Part shown: piece by piece, positions 7,296 to 15,913 of the stretch | Layout: the number at the start of each line of letters is the position of its first letter | Numbering within the stretch: the stretch's first letter is position 1 | NCBI GenBank assembly: GCA_003486705.1 | Contig: DNGE01000137.1 | Coordinates: forward strand, 7,606-37,722 | Reading direction: 5' to 3' | Length of the DNA stretch: 30,117 bases | DNA from: Bacillota bacterium | GTDB lineage: Bacteria > Bacillota_I > Bacilli_A > MOL361 > Turicibacteraceae | Position numbers and translations under genes: made by a program | The notes under the pieces: model-generated | What the model was told of the DNA's origin: nothing | The model's database searches: none | What the model saw: the letters and a program-made list of their open reading frames with translations, nothing else

Positions 7296-8720
7296 ATGAC
7301 ATTAAGACAGGATTTTTTATGGGGTGGGGCAACAGCTGCAAATCAATGTGAAGGAGCTTATGATGTTGATGGAAGGGGATTAGCTAATGTAGATATTACC
7401 CCTCATGGTAAAAAGAGATGGAATGTGGCATGCGGTAAGAACTTGGATTTATCAGTGGATGAAACACAGTATTATCCATCGCATGAGGCAATTGATTTTT
7501 ATCATCACTATAAAGAAGATATTGCATTATTTGCAGAAATGGGATTTAAAACATTTCGTCTTTCAATCGCCTGGACACGTATTTTTCCTAAAGGTGATGA
7601 ATTAACACCTAACGAAGAAGGTCTACAATTTTATGAAAATGTGTTTAAGGAGTGTAAAAAATACGGAATTGAGCCGTTGGTCACGATTACACATTTTGAT
7701 TGCCCAATTCATTTAATTAAGGAATATGGTGGCTGGCGTAATCGTAAGATGATTGATTTTTATAAAAATCTAGTGACTGTGTTATTTACACGCTATAAGG
7801 GATTAGTAAAATACTGGTTAACATTTAATGAGATTAATATGATTTTACATCTACCTTTTACGGGAGCTGGTTTAGTATTTGAAGAAGGTGAAAATGTTGA
7901 ACAGTTGAAGTACTTAGCTGCTCATCATGAACTTTTAGCAAGTGCATGGGCAACAAAAATTGCACATGAGATTGATCCTGAAAATAAGATTGGATGTATG
8001 TTAGCAGCGGGAAATACGTATGCCAATACGTGTGCCCCTGAAGATGTGTGGAAATCGATGCAACTTGATCGAGAAAACTTTTTCTTTATTGATGTTCAAG
8101 CGAGAGGTTATTATCCAAACTATGCGCTAAAGGAATTAGAACGAAAAAATATAGAACTAAATATTACAGAAGAAGATAAACAATTGCTAAAAAATCACAC
8201 GGTTGATTTTATTTCATTTAGTTATTATTCATCACGTTTAACAAGTGCTGATCCAGAGATTAGTAAGCAAACAGAAGGAAATGTATTTGCTACGTTAAAA
8301 AATCAATATTTACAAGCAAGTGAATGGGGATGGCAAATCGATCCACTTGGCTTACGTATTACGATGAATACCTTGTATGATCGTTATCAGTTGCCATTAT
8401 TTATTGTAGAGAATGGATTAGGAGCAAAAGATAAACTGGTTAATGAGACTGTTGAAGATGATTATCGTATTGATTATTTGCGCGAGCATATCAAAGCGAT
8501 GAAAGATGCTGTTGAGTTGGATGGTGTTGATTTATTAGGATACACGTCATGGGGATGTATTGATTTAGTTAGTGCATCAACCGGTGAAATGAGTAAACGA
8601 TATGGGTATATCTATGTTGATAAAGATGATCAAGGTAATGGAACGCTAAAGCGATATAAGAAAAAATCTTTTTATTGGTATAAGAATGTTATTGCGTCTA
8701 ATGGAGAGAATTTAGAGTAA
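7296..8720 (+). CDS. 6-phospho-beta-glucosidase, GH1
   Basis: The enzyme hydrolyses phosphorylated beta-glucosides delivered by the adjacent PTS, releasing glucose 6-phosphate in the cytoplasm. It opens with the GH1 start FLWGGATAANQCEGAY. The acid/base is E179 in WLTFNEIN and the nucleophile is E372 in FIVENGLG. Near the C-terminus SASTGEMSKRYGYIYVD carries the Ser, Lys and Tyr pattern that marks phospho-sugar-binding GH1 enzymes. The 474 residues are normal for the family. AAGGAGG precedes the ATG. It lies 104 nt after the EIIBC stop in the same orientation without a terminator. Gene names such as bglA or bglH would be guesses. Confidence 0.93.
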   Translation: MTLRQDFLWGGATAANQCEGAYDVDGRGLANVDITPHGKKRWNVACGKNLDLSVDETQYYPSHEAIDFYHHYKEDIALFAEMGFKTFRLSIAWTRIFPKGDELTPNEEGLQFYENVFKECKKYGIEPLVTITHFDCPIHLIKEYGGWRNRKMIDFYKNLVTVLFTRYKGLVKYWLTFNEINMILHLPFTGAGLVFEEGENVEQLKYLAAHHELLASAWATKIAHEIDPENKIGCMLAAGNTYANTCAPEDVWKSMQLDRENFFFIDVQARGYYPNYALKELERKNIELNITEEDKQLLKNHTVDFISFSYYSSRLTSADPEISKQTEGNVFATLKNQYLQASEWGWQIDPLGLRITMNTLYDRYQLPLFIVENGLGAKDKLVNETVEDDYRIDYLREHIKAMKDAVELDGVDLLGYTSWGCIDLVSASTGEMSKRYGYIYVDKDDQGNGTLKRYKKKSFYWYKNVIASNGENLE

Positions 8721-8732
8721 AGAATATGTCAA

Positions 8733-8799
8733 CATTACCTATTGCAAGCGAAGCAAGATGCTTTGAGTGGACAATAGGTTAATGCTAACTATTTGTTAG
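8733..8799 (+). other. Structured intercistronic element before the TetR gene
   Basis: CATTACCTATTG (8733-8744) pairs with CAATAGGTTAATG (8772-8784) over 12 bp with one bulged T. The interior holds a smaller AAGCA/TGCTT hairpin. A second small palindrome, CTAAC-TATTT-GTTAG, follows at 8785-8799. No U tract is present. It could be an RNA stability element or a DNA operator for the TetR protein made just downstream. Confidence 0.5.
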
Positions 8800-8822
8800 G
8801 AAAAGAATGCGGTGAGATTTAG

Positions 8823-9395
8823 ATGAACACAAAAGATGAAATATTAAAAGTTGCGATTGAACTGTTTAACGAAAAGGGATATCACCAAGTGAAAATGCGT
8901 GATATTTCTCAAGCGTTAAATATTAGTGTGGGCAACGTCACATATCATTATAAAAAAAAGCAAATGATATTGAATGAAATCATGAATCAGAGTTTTGAAT
9001 TATTAAAAAGAGATAAAGTGGTTGAATCTTTTCAAGACTACTTTGAATTTAACCAGAAGATTTTACAGACCATTGAAGCGAATAAATTTTATTTTAATAA
9101 TAAAGTCATATATGATGAACATCCTGAATTTCTGGTTATTAATCAAATTAGAAGAGATGAAATAAAACATCAATATATTCAGGCCTTAAAACAACTCCGA
9201 TACCATCAACTGATTACGATGGAAGATGATGTCTTAGATGTCTTTATCGTGTTTACGCTACTAAGCCATATTGGCTGGTTGCAAGAGCCAATGCGTGCTG
9301 AAAAGTTAAGCGTTGAAGACTGTATTAGAAGTCATTTAGTATTATTAGCACCTTATTGTACAAAAAGTGGATTGAAAGCGTTAGAGGAATTGTGA
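8823..9395 (+). CDS. TetR/AcrR-family transcriptional regulator
   Basis: This is a one-component DNA-binding regulator of 190 residues, a normal length. The N-terminal helix-turn-helix (about 1-50) reads ILKVAIELFNEKGYHQVKMR followed by DISQALNISVGNVTYHYKKK, the classic TetR pattern. The C-terminal ligand domain (about 55-190) is helical and diverse, so the ligand is unknown. GGTGAG precedes the ATG. It lies 102 nt after the glucosidase and ends at a strong terminator, so it is probably the third gene of the beta-glucoside operon or has its own weak promoter. TetR regulators are not the usual partner of such PTS loci, which more often have a BglG antiterminator or a GntR protein. Confidence 0.87.
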   Translation: MNTKDEILKVAIELFNEKGYHQVKMRDISQALNISVGNVTYHYKKKQMILNEIMNQSFELLKRDKVVESFQDYFEFNQKILQTIEANKFYFNNKVIYDEHPEFLVINQIRRDEIKHQYIQALKQLRYHQLITMEDDVLDVFIVFTLLSHIGWLQEPMRAEKLSVEDCIRSHLVLLAPYCTKSGLKALEEL

Positions 9396-9410
9396 TAAAT
9401 AGTAGTGGGG

Positions 9411-9453
9411 AACATGTTAGTCTGTTTAGAAAAACGGACTAACATGTTTTTTT
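9411..9453 (+). terminator. Rho-independent terminator after the TetR gene
   Basis: AACATGTTAGTC (9411-9422) pairs with GACTAACATGTT (9437-9448), extended inward by a few more pairs, followed by a T run to 9453. Confidence 0.9.
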
Positions 9454-9505
9454 ATTTGATAGCAGGGGATAAATAGGACTTTACAACGTTGAAAAGATAT
9501 GTTAA

Positions 9506-9546
9506 AAATTAGTTAGATATAAAATGATTCGATATCTAACTAATTT
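9506..9546. promoter_or_regulatory. Perfect 15-bp inverted repeat: candidate MarR operator
   Basis: AAATTAGTTAGATAT (9506-9520) and ATATCTAACTAATTT (9532-9546) are exact reverse complements with an 11-nt centre. The left arm overlaps the likely -10 (TAGATA/TATAAA); TTGAAA at 9489-9494 could be the -35. The right arm ends 12 nt before the marR start and abuts its GGAGG. A repressor bound here would block the promoter, and the RNA could also hide the ribosome site. Confidence 0.65.
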
Positions 9547-9558
9547 GGAGGCAGCGAA

Positions 9559-10068
9559 ATGAAAGCAAACCTAAGACATATGAAGAATCATGTTTTACAC
9601 GGCGCAGTGATGGCGTATATGAAAATTCAGAATAAAGTTGCCCGTGATGAGTTTAATAAGATGAATTTAACTGAGGGAAAACCTAAAATATTAGATTTCT
9701 TGCTTGTTAATTCTGGGTGTAGCCAAAAAGATATATCAAAAAATTGTCACATAGAACCGGCAACCGTCACGAGTATCTTAAGTAGTATGGAAGTAGAAGG
9801 TTTGATTACTCGAGAACGGAATGTTAAGGATAAACGCGTGATTAATGTGTTTTTAACTGAAAACGGCAAATCGACACAAGAAGAGGTAGAAAAAACGTTT
9901 AATCGCATCGATGAATGGTGTTTTGAAGGTTTTTCAAATGAAGAGAAAACACAAGTTATTGCTTACCTTAACAGAATGGAAGCAAATTTAAAGCAAAGAA
10001 GACAAGCGCAGAAAGAAATAATGTCAAAATCTAATATAGATCAAGGGGGAGTTTCATGTTTAAATTAA
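9559..10068 (+). CDS. MarR-family transcriptional regulator
   Basis: This 169-residue protein has the MarR winged-helix layout. There is a helical N-terminus, a recognition region CSQKDISKNCHIEPATVTSI (about 54-73) and a wing with the conserved DKR before INVFLTENGK. MarR proteins usually act as dimeric repressors released by small phenolic or toxic ligands and often control a linked exporter. Here the gene overlaps the first ABC exporter gene by 13 nt, so the three genes form one unit. A perfect inverted repeat sits at its promoter and suggests autoregulation. GGAGG is 7 nt before the ATG. The inducing ligand is unknown. Confidence 0.88.
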   Translation: MKANLRHMKNHVLHGAVMAYMKIQNKVARDEFNKMNLTEGKPKILDFLLVNSGCSQKDISKNCHIEPATVTSILSSMEVEGLITRERNVKDKRVINVFLTENGKSTQEEVEKTFNRIDEWCFEGFSNEEKTQVIAYLNRMEANLKQRRQAQKEIMSKSNIDQGGVSCLN

Positions 10069-11783
10069 TTAAATACTTAAAGGGAAGTGCGATTGTCTTT
10101 GCGATCATTGGACCGCTTATGATGTTAATTGAAGTCGCGATGGATTTACTTCAACCCGCCTTACTTTCAGATATTATCGATGTGGGTGTTGCTAATCAAG
10201 ATATCAATTATGTCTTACGCGTTGGTGCAATGATGTTAGGGGTCGCTGTCATTGGAGCGATTACAGGAATGTCTTGTTCATTTTTCGCAGCGACAGCTTC
10301 GATGAAATTAGGAGAAGAAATTAGAGAAGAATTATTTGCTAAAATTCAAACATTATCGTTTCTTGACTTAGATAAGTTTAAAACGTCATCACTGATTACT
10401 CGTTTAACAAATGATGTGACACAAGTTCAAACGATGATGAATATTACCTTAAAAATGGCCGTGCGCGCACCGTTTACGTGTTTAGGAGGGCTCATTTTAG
10501 CGGTTATGTTATCACCAAAGTTAAGTTCTGTCTTTTTGATAGCTATTCCATTTATTGTTGTAGCTGTTGTTTTAGTTGTTAAAAAGTCTTCACCATTATT
10601 TAAACAAGTTCAAATGAAGCTTGATCAATTAAATGTTGTCATGCGAGAAAATATCTTAGGTACACGCGTAATTAAATCATTTAATTTAGAAGCCTATGAA
10701 AAGAAACGTTTTAATGGAACAAACGAGGATTTAACGAATGTAAGTATTGTTTCACAAAATATGAACTATTTATTGATTCCGATTACCTCACTTATTATGA
10801 ATATTACGGTCGTCGCTATTTTATGGTTTGGTGGAAACATGGTTAATGTAGGCGATTTAGAAGTTGGGAAAATTATTGCCTTTGTCAATTATGCGATTCA
10901 GATTATGGGATCGACGATGATGGCGATTAACTTAATGATTAACTTCTCACGAGCTAATGCATCGGCAGATCGTATTAATGAGGTATTAGAAGCGACGCCA
11001 TCGATTAGTCAAGATAAAGAGACTGAAATAGAGACATATGATATTGAGTTTAAAAATGTTTCATTTAAATATAATGAGGGCAGTGAACTCGTATTAGAAG
11101 ATATCTCATTTAAGGCGAAACAAGGTCAAAAAATTGGGATTATTGGGTCAACGGGATCGGGTAAAAGTTCTTTTGTGCATTTAATTCCAAGATTATATGA
11201 TGTAAGTGAGGGAGAAGTCTTAATTGGCGGTGTCAATGTTAAAGATATTTCCCTAAAACAGTTGCGTCATTCTATCGGGGTAGTGCTTCAAGAATCCATC
11301 TTGTTCTCAGGTACCATTGAATCAAATCTAAAATTTGGAGATGACAAAGCGACTTCTGAATTTATTGAGCAGTGTGTCAAAGATGCCCAAGCTTATGAAT
11401 TTATTTCAACAAAAGAAGACGGGTATCAAACGCGAGTTGAGCAACGCGCTAAAAATTTATCAGGTGGTCAAAAGCAACGATTATCGATTGCGAGAACGCT
11501 TGTTAAAGATCCTAAAATTTTAATTATGGATGATTGCAGTAGTGCCTTAGATATGTCAACGGAAGCAAAACTTCAAGCAGCTATTCAAACGCGATATAAA
11601 GAAACAACGGTCTTCATTATTGCGCAACGAATTTCTGGGGTGATGGATGCCGACCAAATTATTGTTATGGATCAAGGGCGCATAGCAAATGTAGGAACAC
11701 ATGAGGAGTTATTAAAATCTTCTGATATTTATAGAAGTATTGCAGCTTTACAATTAGGGGAGGAGGTGCTTATCAATGAGTAA
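10056..11783 (+). CDS. ABC exporter half-transporter, subunit 1 (degenerate ATP-site side)
   Basis: A multidrug-type half-transporter of 575 residues: six-helix membrane domain (about 10-310), then an ATPase domain. Walker A is GSTGSGKS (364-371), the Q-loop Q412, and the signature a perfect LSGGQ (468-472). Walker B is ILIMDD, with D493 in place of the catalytic Glu, and Q524 (IIAQR) replaces the H-loop His. Both changes mark the non-hydrolysing half of a heterodimeric exporter. GGGGGAG precedes the ATG, which lies inside the end of marR. The second subunit overlaps its stop by 8 nt. Substrate is unknown; families of this shape include LmrCD and BmrCD. Confidence 0.9.
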   Translation: MFKLIKYLKGSAIVFAIIGPLMMLIEVAMDLLQPALLSDIIDVGVANQDINYVLRVGAMMLGVAVIGAITGMSCSFFAATASMKLGEEIREELFAKIQTLSFLDLDKFKTSSLITRLTNDVTQVQTMMNITLKMAVRAPFTCLGGLILAVMLSPKLSSVFLIAIPFIVVAVVLVVKKSSPLFKQVQMKLDQLNVVMRENILGTRVIKSFNLEAYEKKRFNGTNEDLTNVSIVSQNMNYLLIPITSLIMNITVVAILWFGGNMVNVGDLEVGKIIAFVNYAIQIMGSTMMAINLMINFSRANASADRINEVLEATPSISQDKETEIETYDIEFKNVSFKYNEGSELVLEDISFKAKQGQKIGIIGSTGSGKSSFVHLIPRLYDVSEGEVLIGGVNVKDISLKQLRHSIGVVLQESILFSGTIESNLKFGDDKATSEFIEQCVKDAQAYEFISTKEDGYQTRVEQRAKNLSGGQKQRLSIARTLVKDPKILIMDDCSSALDMSTEAKLQAAIQTRYKETTVFIIAQRISGVMDADQIIVMDQGRIANVGTHEELLKSSDIYRSIAALQLGEEVLINE

Positions 11784-13602
11784 AACAACACCAGTGGCTA
11801 GACCAGGGATACCAGGTGGACCTGGTATGCAGAATATGATGAAAGAAAAAGTTAAATTAGATAATCCGAAAGAGACACTTTTTAGATTATTAACTTATAT
11901 AACGGATAAAAAGCTAATGCTAGTTTTTGTGGTCTTGCTCGGAATTATTTCGACGCTTGTGACAATTATTGGAACAAAGTATAATGGTGATATCGTAGAT
12001 GATTATGTTGTCGTAGGAGATATGAGTGGTTTAGCCAAAATTTGTATTATTTTAGTTGTCATGTATATGGTGTCGGCGGTGACGACATGGATTCAAAATC
12101 GTCTAATGGTTGAAATTTCACAAATGACGGGTGCGAAAATTCGTCGTGAATTATTTGAAAAAATGCAGTCGTTGCCGATTAAATATTTTGATACGCACTC
12201 AAGTGGTGATTTAATGAGTCGCCTAACAAATGATGTCGATAATATTAGTATGACATTGTCACAAAGTATCTCACAATTCACGCAAGCTTTAATTATGATT
12301 GTAGGGATGCTTATTGCCATGTCTTTATTAAGTCCAAGTTTAATGTTTGTCGGTCTATTAACAACGCCAATTATGTTTTTAACGACACGACTCGTTGTGA
12401 AATGGGCACAACCCTATTTTATTGAGCGTCAACAACAATTAGGGGCGCTAAATGGTTATGTTGAGGAAATGGTTTCGGGACAAAAGGCAGTCTTATTGTT
12501 CTCTCAGGAAGAGAAAGTGGGAGCTGAATTTTCAGTTATTAATAAAGAGTTAACAAAAAGTGCAATTTTAGCAGAAAGTTTATCAGCCCTAATGGGACCT
12601 TTAATGAACTTTATCGGAAACTTAACATATTTAATCTTAGCAGTTTGTGGGGCTTATTTTATTTTATTAGGTTGGGATATTACGGTCGGGGTTATTTTTA
12701 CGATTATTTTATATATGAGAAACTTTAACCGTCCAATTAATGAATTAATGAATTTAGCTAATACAATTCAGTCTGCTTTAGCAGGAGCTGAACGTGTTTT
12801 TGAAGTCATGGATGTAGAGCCAGAACAAGATAAACCGCAAGCCTCAGCTCAAATGATTGAATCAGGAGAGGTGGAATTTAAAGATGTCGAGTTCTCGTAC
12901 AATCCTCATAAGAAAATCTTAAAAGGAATTAACCTAACAGCTAAAAAAGGACAAACGATTGCAATTGTTGGACCGACGGGTTCAGGAAAAACAACAATTG
13001 TTAATTTATTAAATAAATTCTATGATATTAATGGTGGCGATATCTTAATTGATGGACGCTCGATTGATGAGTATGAATTAACAACACTAAGAAAATGTGT
13101 CTCTATTGTTTTACAAGATACGTTCTTATTTACCGATTCGGTATTAGAAAATATACGTTATGGAAATTTAGAAGCGACAGAGGACGAGGTTATTGCAGCG
13201 GCTAAACTTGCCAATGCACATAAGTTTATTAAGCAATTACCGCAAGGTTACCACACAGTACTTGCGGATAATGGAAGTAATTTATCACTTGGACAACGAC
13301 AATTGCTTGCCATTGCTCGTGCTATTTTAGCTAAATCGGCTATCTTAATATTAGATGAAGCCACATCTTCAATTGATACTCGCACTGAAGTAGAAATTCA
13401 AGAGGCGATGGTTAACCTTATGAAAGGTAAAACGACGTTTATTATTGCCCATCGCTTAAGTACGATTCAAAATGCCGATCTCATTATTGCGGTCAAAGAT
13501 GGTGAAATCATTGAACGTGGAACACACGAGGAATTATTGGGGGAAAATGGTTTCTATGCCTCACTTTATCAAAGCCAATTCCGAAGTGGTTTAAGTTTAT
13601 AA
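11776..13602 (+). CDS. ABC exporter half-transporter, subunit 2 (catalytic side)
   Basis: The partner half-transporter is 608 residues long. A Pro/Gly-rich N-terminal tail (VARPGIPGGPGM) precedes six membrane helices (about 45-330) and the ATPase domain. Walker A is GPTGSGKT (399-406), Walker B is ILILDE with catalytic E528, and H559 sits in the H-loop IIAHR. Its signature is LSLGQ (503-507) instead of LSGGQ. Combined with subunit 1, the site built from subunit 2 Walker motifs and subunit 1 LSGGQ is complete, while the other site is degenerate at both faces. The ATG overlaps the end of subunit 1, which implies translational coupling and equal amounts. A terminator at 13726 closes the operon. 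Confidence 0.91.
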   Translation: MSKTTPVARPGIPGGPGMQNMMKEKVKLDNPKETLFRLLTYITDKKLMLVFVVLLGIISTLVTIIGTKYNGDIVDDYVVVGDMSGLAKICIILVVMYMVSAVTTWIQNRLMVEISQMTGAKIRRELFEKMQSLPIKYFDTHSSGDLMSRLTNDVDNISMTLSQSISQFTQALIMIVGMLIAMSLLSPSLMFVGLLTTPIMFLTTRLVVKWAQPYFIERQQQLGALNGYVEEMVSGQKAVLLFSQEEKVGAEFSVINKELTKSAILAESLSALMGPLMNFIGNLTYLILAVCGAYFILLGWDITVGVIFTIILYMRNFNRPINELMNLANTIQSALAGAERVFEVMDVEPEQDKPQASAQMIESGEVEFKDVEFSYNPHKKILKGINLTAKKGQTIAIVGPTGSGKTTIVNLLNKFYDINGGDILIDGRSIDEYELTTLRKCVSIVLQDTFLFTDSVLENIRYGNLEATEDEVIAAAKLANAHKFIKQLPQGYHTVLADNGSNLSLGQRQLLAIARAILAKSAILILDEATSSIDTRTEVEIQEAMVNLMKGKTTFIIAHRLSTIQNADLIIAVKDGEIIERGTHEELLGENGFYASLYQSQFRSGLSL

Positions 13603-13725
13603 AAGGAACGCTTAGTTTATTAAAGCGGTAGAGGACTAAGTCAAGATGCATGATTTGATATTAATCTGTAAGCTATCAAGTAATTAATCTTGCGCAACCT
13701 AAACATAAAAAAGAGTCTAACAATG

Positions 13726-13752
13726 CCCACAGATTTATTCTGTGGGTTTTTT
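13726..13752 (+). terminator. Rho-independent terminator after the ABC exporter operon
   Basis: CCCACAGA (13726-13733) and TCTGTGGG (13739-13746) pair perfectly around a 5-nt loop and are followed by six T. The rest of the 13603-13935 gap shows no recognisable element other than the ribosome site AGGAGG at 13925-13930. Confidence 0.9.
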
Positions 13753-13935
13753 GAGCCCATTTTATTGTGTCATTGCTAAATCTTATCCTAAAGAATCAAA
13801 AAATGATAAAAGAATGTGTAAGTTTCACATACTTATCACCTATTATTCATCATTCGTTTAGATTCATTTGTTATCTTACTAGTATCGAATGAAAGACAAA
13901 TCGATAAGATTATATAAAACAATCAGGAGGTCTTG

Positions 13936-15759
13936 ATGATGAATAAAAAAGGTTTATTGTTATTATCTGTTTTAACGTTAGGAATAAGTACTGCAGCATG
14001 CTCAAATGATGAAGAGCAAACGGAACAAGATACAGTAAATGTCACAGATTCGGAGCAAGTACAGCAATCTACAACAGCTGATATTCAATTAGGCGATGAT
14101 TTTACTGTAACAGGTGATGGTGTTGAAATTGATAATAACATCGTGAGAATTACGAAAGCTGGGACATACGAAATTAGTGGAACACTTGATGATGGACAAA
14201 TTATTGTTGCAGCAGGTGATGAGGATAACGTTGAAATTATCTTAAATGGTGCCAACTTAACAAGTTTAACATCAGCTCCTATCTATGTTGAAAATGCAAA
14301 AAATACATACATTGTTTTAGCAGATGGGACAGAAAATGTAATTACCGATGCACAAACTTATGTATTAGAAGATGAAACAGTCAATGAACCGAATGCAGCT
14401 ATTTTTAGTAAAGATGATTTAATTATTGAAGGGACAGGTTCATTAACTGTTAATGGAAACTATAATAACGGAATTCAAAGTAAAGATGATTTAAAAATTA
14501 AAAGCGGTACGATTACAATTACTGCAGCTAATGATGGTTTAAAAGGAAAAGATTCAGTGACAATTGAAGATGGTGTGATTAATATTGTTGCTTCAGGTGA
14601 TGGCATCCGTTCGACAAATGATACAGATGAAGGACGTGGATATATTACCATTGAGGGTGGCGAAATTAATGTGACAGCTGACCTGGATGCAATACAAGCT
14701 GAAACAGACTTAACAATTACAGGTGGAGTCTTTACCCTTTCATCAGGTGGTGGAAGTGTAAATAGTAGTACAACTAGTTCGACGTGGGGTCAATGGGGAC
14801 AACCTTCATCTACGACGCAAAGTAGTACAACAGAAACACAAGATAGTACGAGTGCAAAAGGATTAAAAGCAGGAAATGATATTACCATTGAAGGTGGAAC
14901 GTTTGTGCTTGATACATCAGATGATTCTATTCATACAAATAATTCAATTATTATTAATGGTGGGAATTTTGAATTATCATCAGGAGATGATGGGATTCAC
15001 GCGGATACAACGTTAGTCATTAACGGTGGTGATATTAATATCTTAAAATCATATGAAGGAATTGAAAGTCAAGATATTACAATTAATGATGGAACAATTC
15101 ATTTAGTCGCAAGTGATGATGGAATTAATGCCGGAGGCGGAAATGATGGTTCAGGCTTAAGTGGACGTCCTGGACAAAATACGTTTAATACAAGCTCAAG
15201 TTCAAGTTCAATTATTACGATTAACGGTGGATATATTGTTGTGGATGCATCAGGAGATGGGTTAGATTCAAATGGTAATATTGTCATGACAGATGGTACA
15301 GTGATTGTCAACGGACCAACAAATAGTGGAAATGGATCACTTGACTATGATGGTAACTTTACACAATCAGGTGGTATATTAGTGGCAGCAGGAAGTGCCG
15401 GAATGGTTCAAACAACTAGCACATCATCAACTCAAAATGGTGTGAGTATCACCTTAACACAATCACAACAGGCGAACACATTAGTGCACATTGAATCATC
15501 AAGTGGTGAAGACGTTTTAACGTTCGCTCCTTCAAAATCATTCCAAAATATCATTGTTAGCTCACCTAACTTAAAAACAGGTTCAACATATACGGTGTCA
15601 ACAGGTGGAAGTTCTACAGGGACTGAAGCAGATGGCATCTATACATCAGGAACGTATTCAGGTGGTTCACAAGTCGGAAGTTTTACAATTTCTAGCACTG
15701 TTTCATATGTTGGTTCATCAGGAGGCAACATGGCACCAGGTGGAATGGGTAGACCATAA
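13936..15759 (+). CDS. Cthe_2159-type carbohydrate-binding lipoprotein (beta-helix)
   Basis: This 607-residue protein starts with a lipoprotein signal (lipobox STAAC, lipidated C22), so it should be anchored on the outer face of the membrane. After an acidic linker the body consists of many short repeats such as GGTFVLDTSDDSIHTNN and NGGDINI, with recurring GDGI, DDGI and INGG turns. This is the pattern of the parallel beta-helix carbohydrate-binding family first described for Cthe_2159. Two Ser/Thr-rich insertions interrupt the repeats, at about residues 273-310 and 420-430. The C-terminus ends GGNMAPGGMGRP. ATG 13936 is 5 nt after AGGAGG; ATG 13939 is equally possible. It is a single-gene unit. 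Binding of acidic or cellulosic glycans is inferred from the family. Confidence 0.82.
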   Translation: MMNKKGLLLLSVLTLGISTAACSNDEEQTEQDTVNVTDSEQVQQSTTADIQLGDDFTVTGDGVEIDNNIVRITKAGTYEISGTLDDGQIIVAAGDEDNVEIILNGANLTSLTSAPIYVENAKNTYIVLADGTENVITDAQTYVLEDETVNEPNAAIFSKDDLIIEGTGSLTVNGNYNNGIQSKDDLKIKSGTITITAANDGLKGKDSVTIEDGVINIVASGDGIRSTNDTDEGRGYITIEGGEINVTADLDAIQAETDLTITGGVFTLSSGGGSVNSSTTSSTWGQWGQPSSTTQSSTTETQDSTSAKGLKAGNDITIEGGTFVLDTSDDSIHTNNSIIINGGNFELSSGDDGIHADTTLVINGGDINILKSYEGIESQDITINDGTIHLVASDDGINAGGGNDGSGLSGRPGQNTFNTSSSSSSIITINGGYIVVDASGDGLDSNGNIVMTDGTVIVNGPTNSGNGSLDYDGNFTQSGGILVAAGSAGMVQTTSTSSTQNGVSITLTQSQQANTLVHIESSSGEDVLTFAPSKSFQNIIVSSPNLKTGSTYTVSTGGSSTGTEADGIYTSGTYSGGSQVGSFTISSTVSYVGSSGGNMAPGGMGRP

Positions 15760-15834
15760 AATAAACAAAGCGGCGTAAAGATACGTATAATGCTAACCTA
15801 CTTCACTTATACTGAATAATAAATAAACAACGTG

Positions 15835-15863
15835 TTGATCGTCTTGTGGTCATGAGATAGACT
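15835..15863 (+). promoter_or_regulatory. Candidate promoter of the cyclase-family gene
   Basis: TTGATC (15835-15840) and TAGACT (15858-15863) are 17 nt apart, about 50 nt before the start codon. Both hexamers are only 4/6 matches, so this is tentative. Confidence 0.35.
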
Positions 15864-15913
15864 ATTACGAGTGTTTATAAAGAGCAACATAAAACATTTG
15901 AGCGGAGGGGAGT

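Noticed and set aside
13811..13836. TGTG...CACA inverted repeat before the lipoprotein gene
   Set aside because: Only about 4-5 bp per arm and far from any promoter I can define.
15786..15791. Perfect TATAAT before the cyclase gene
   Set aside because: No acceptable -35 at 16-18 nt and no extended -10 TG; the pair at 15835/15858 was preferred, though weak.
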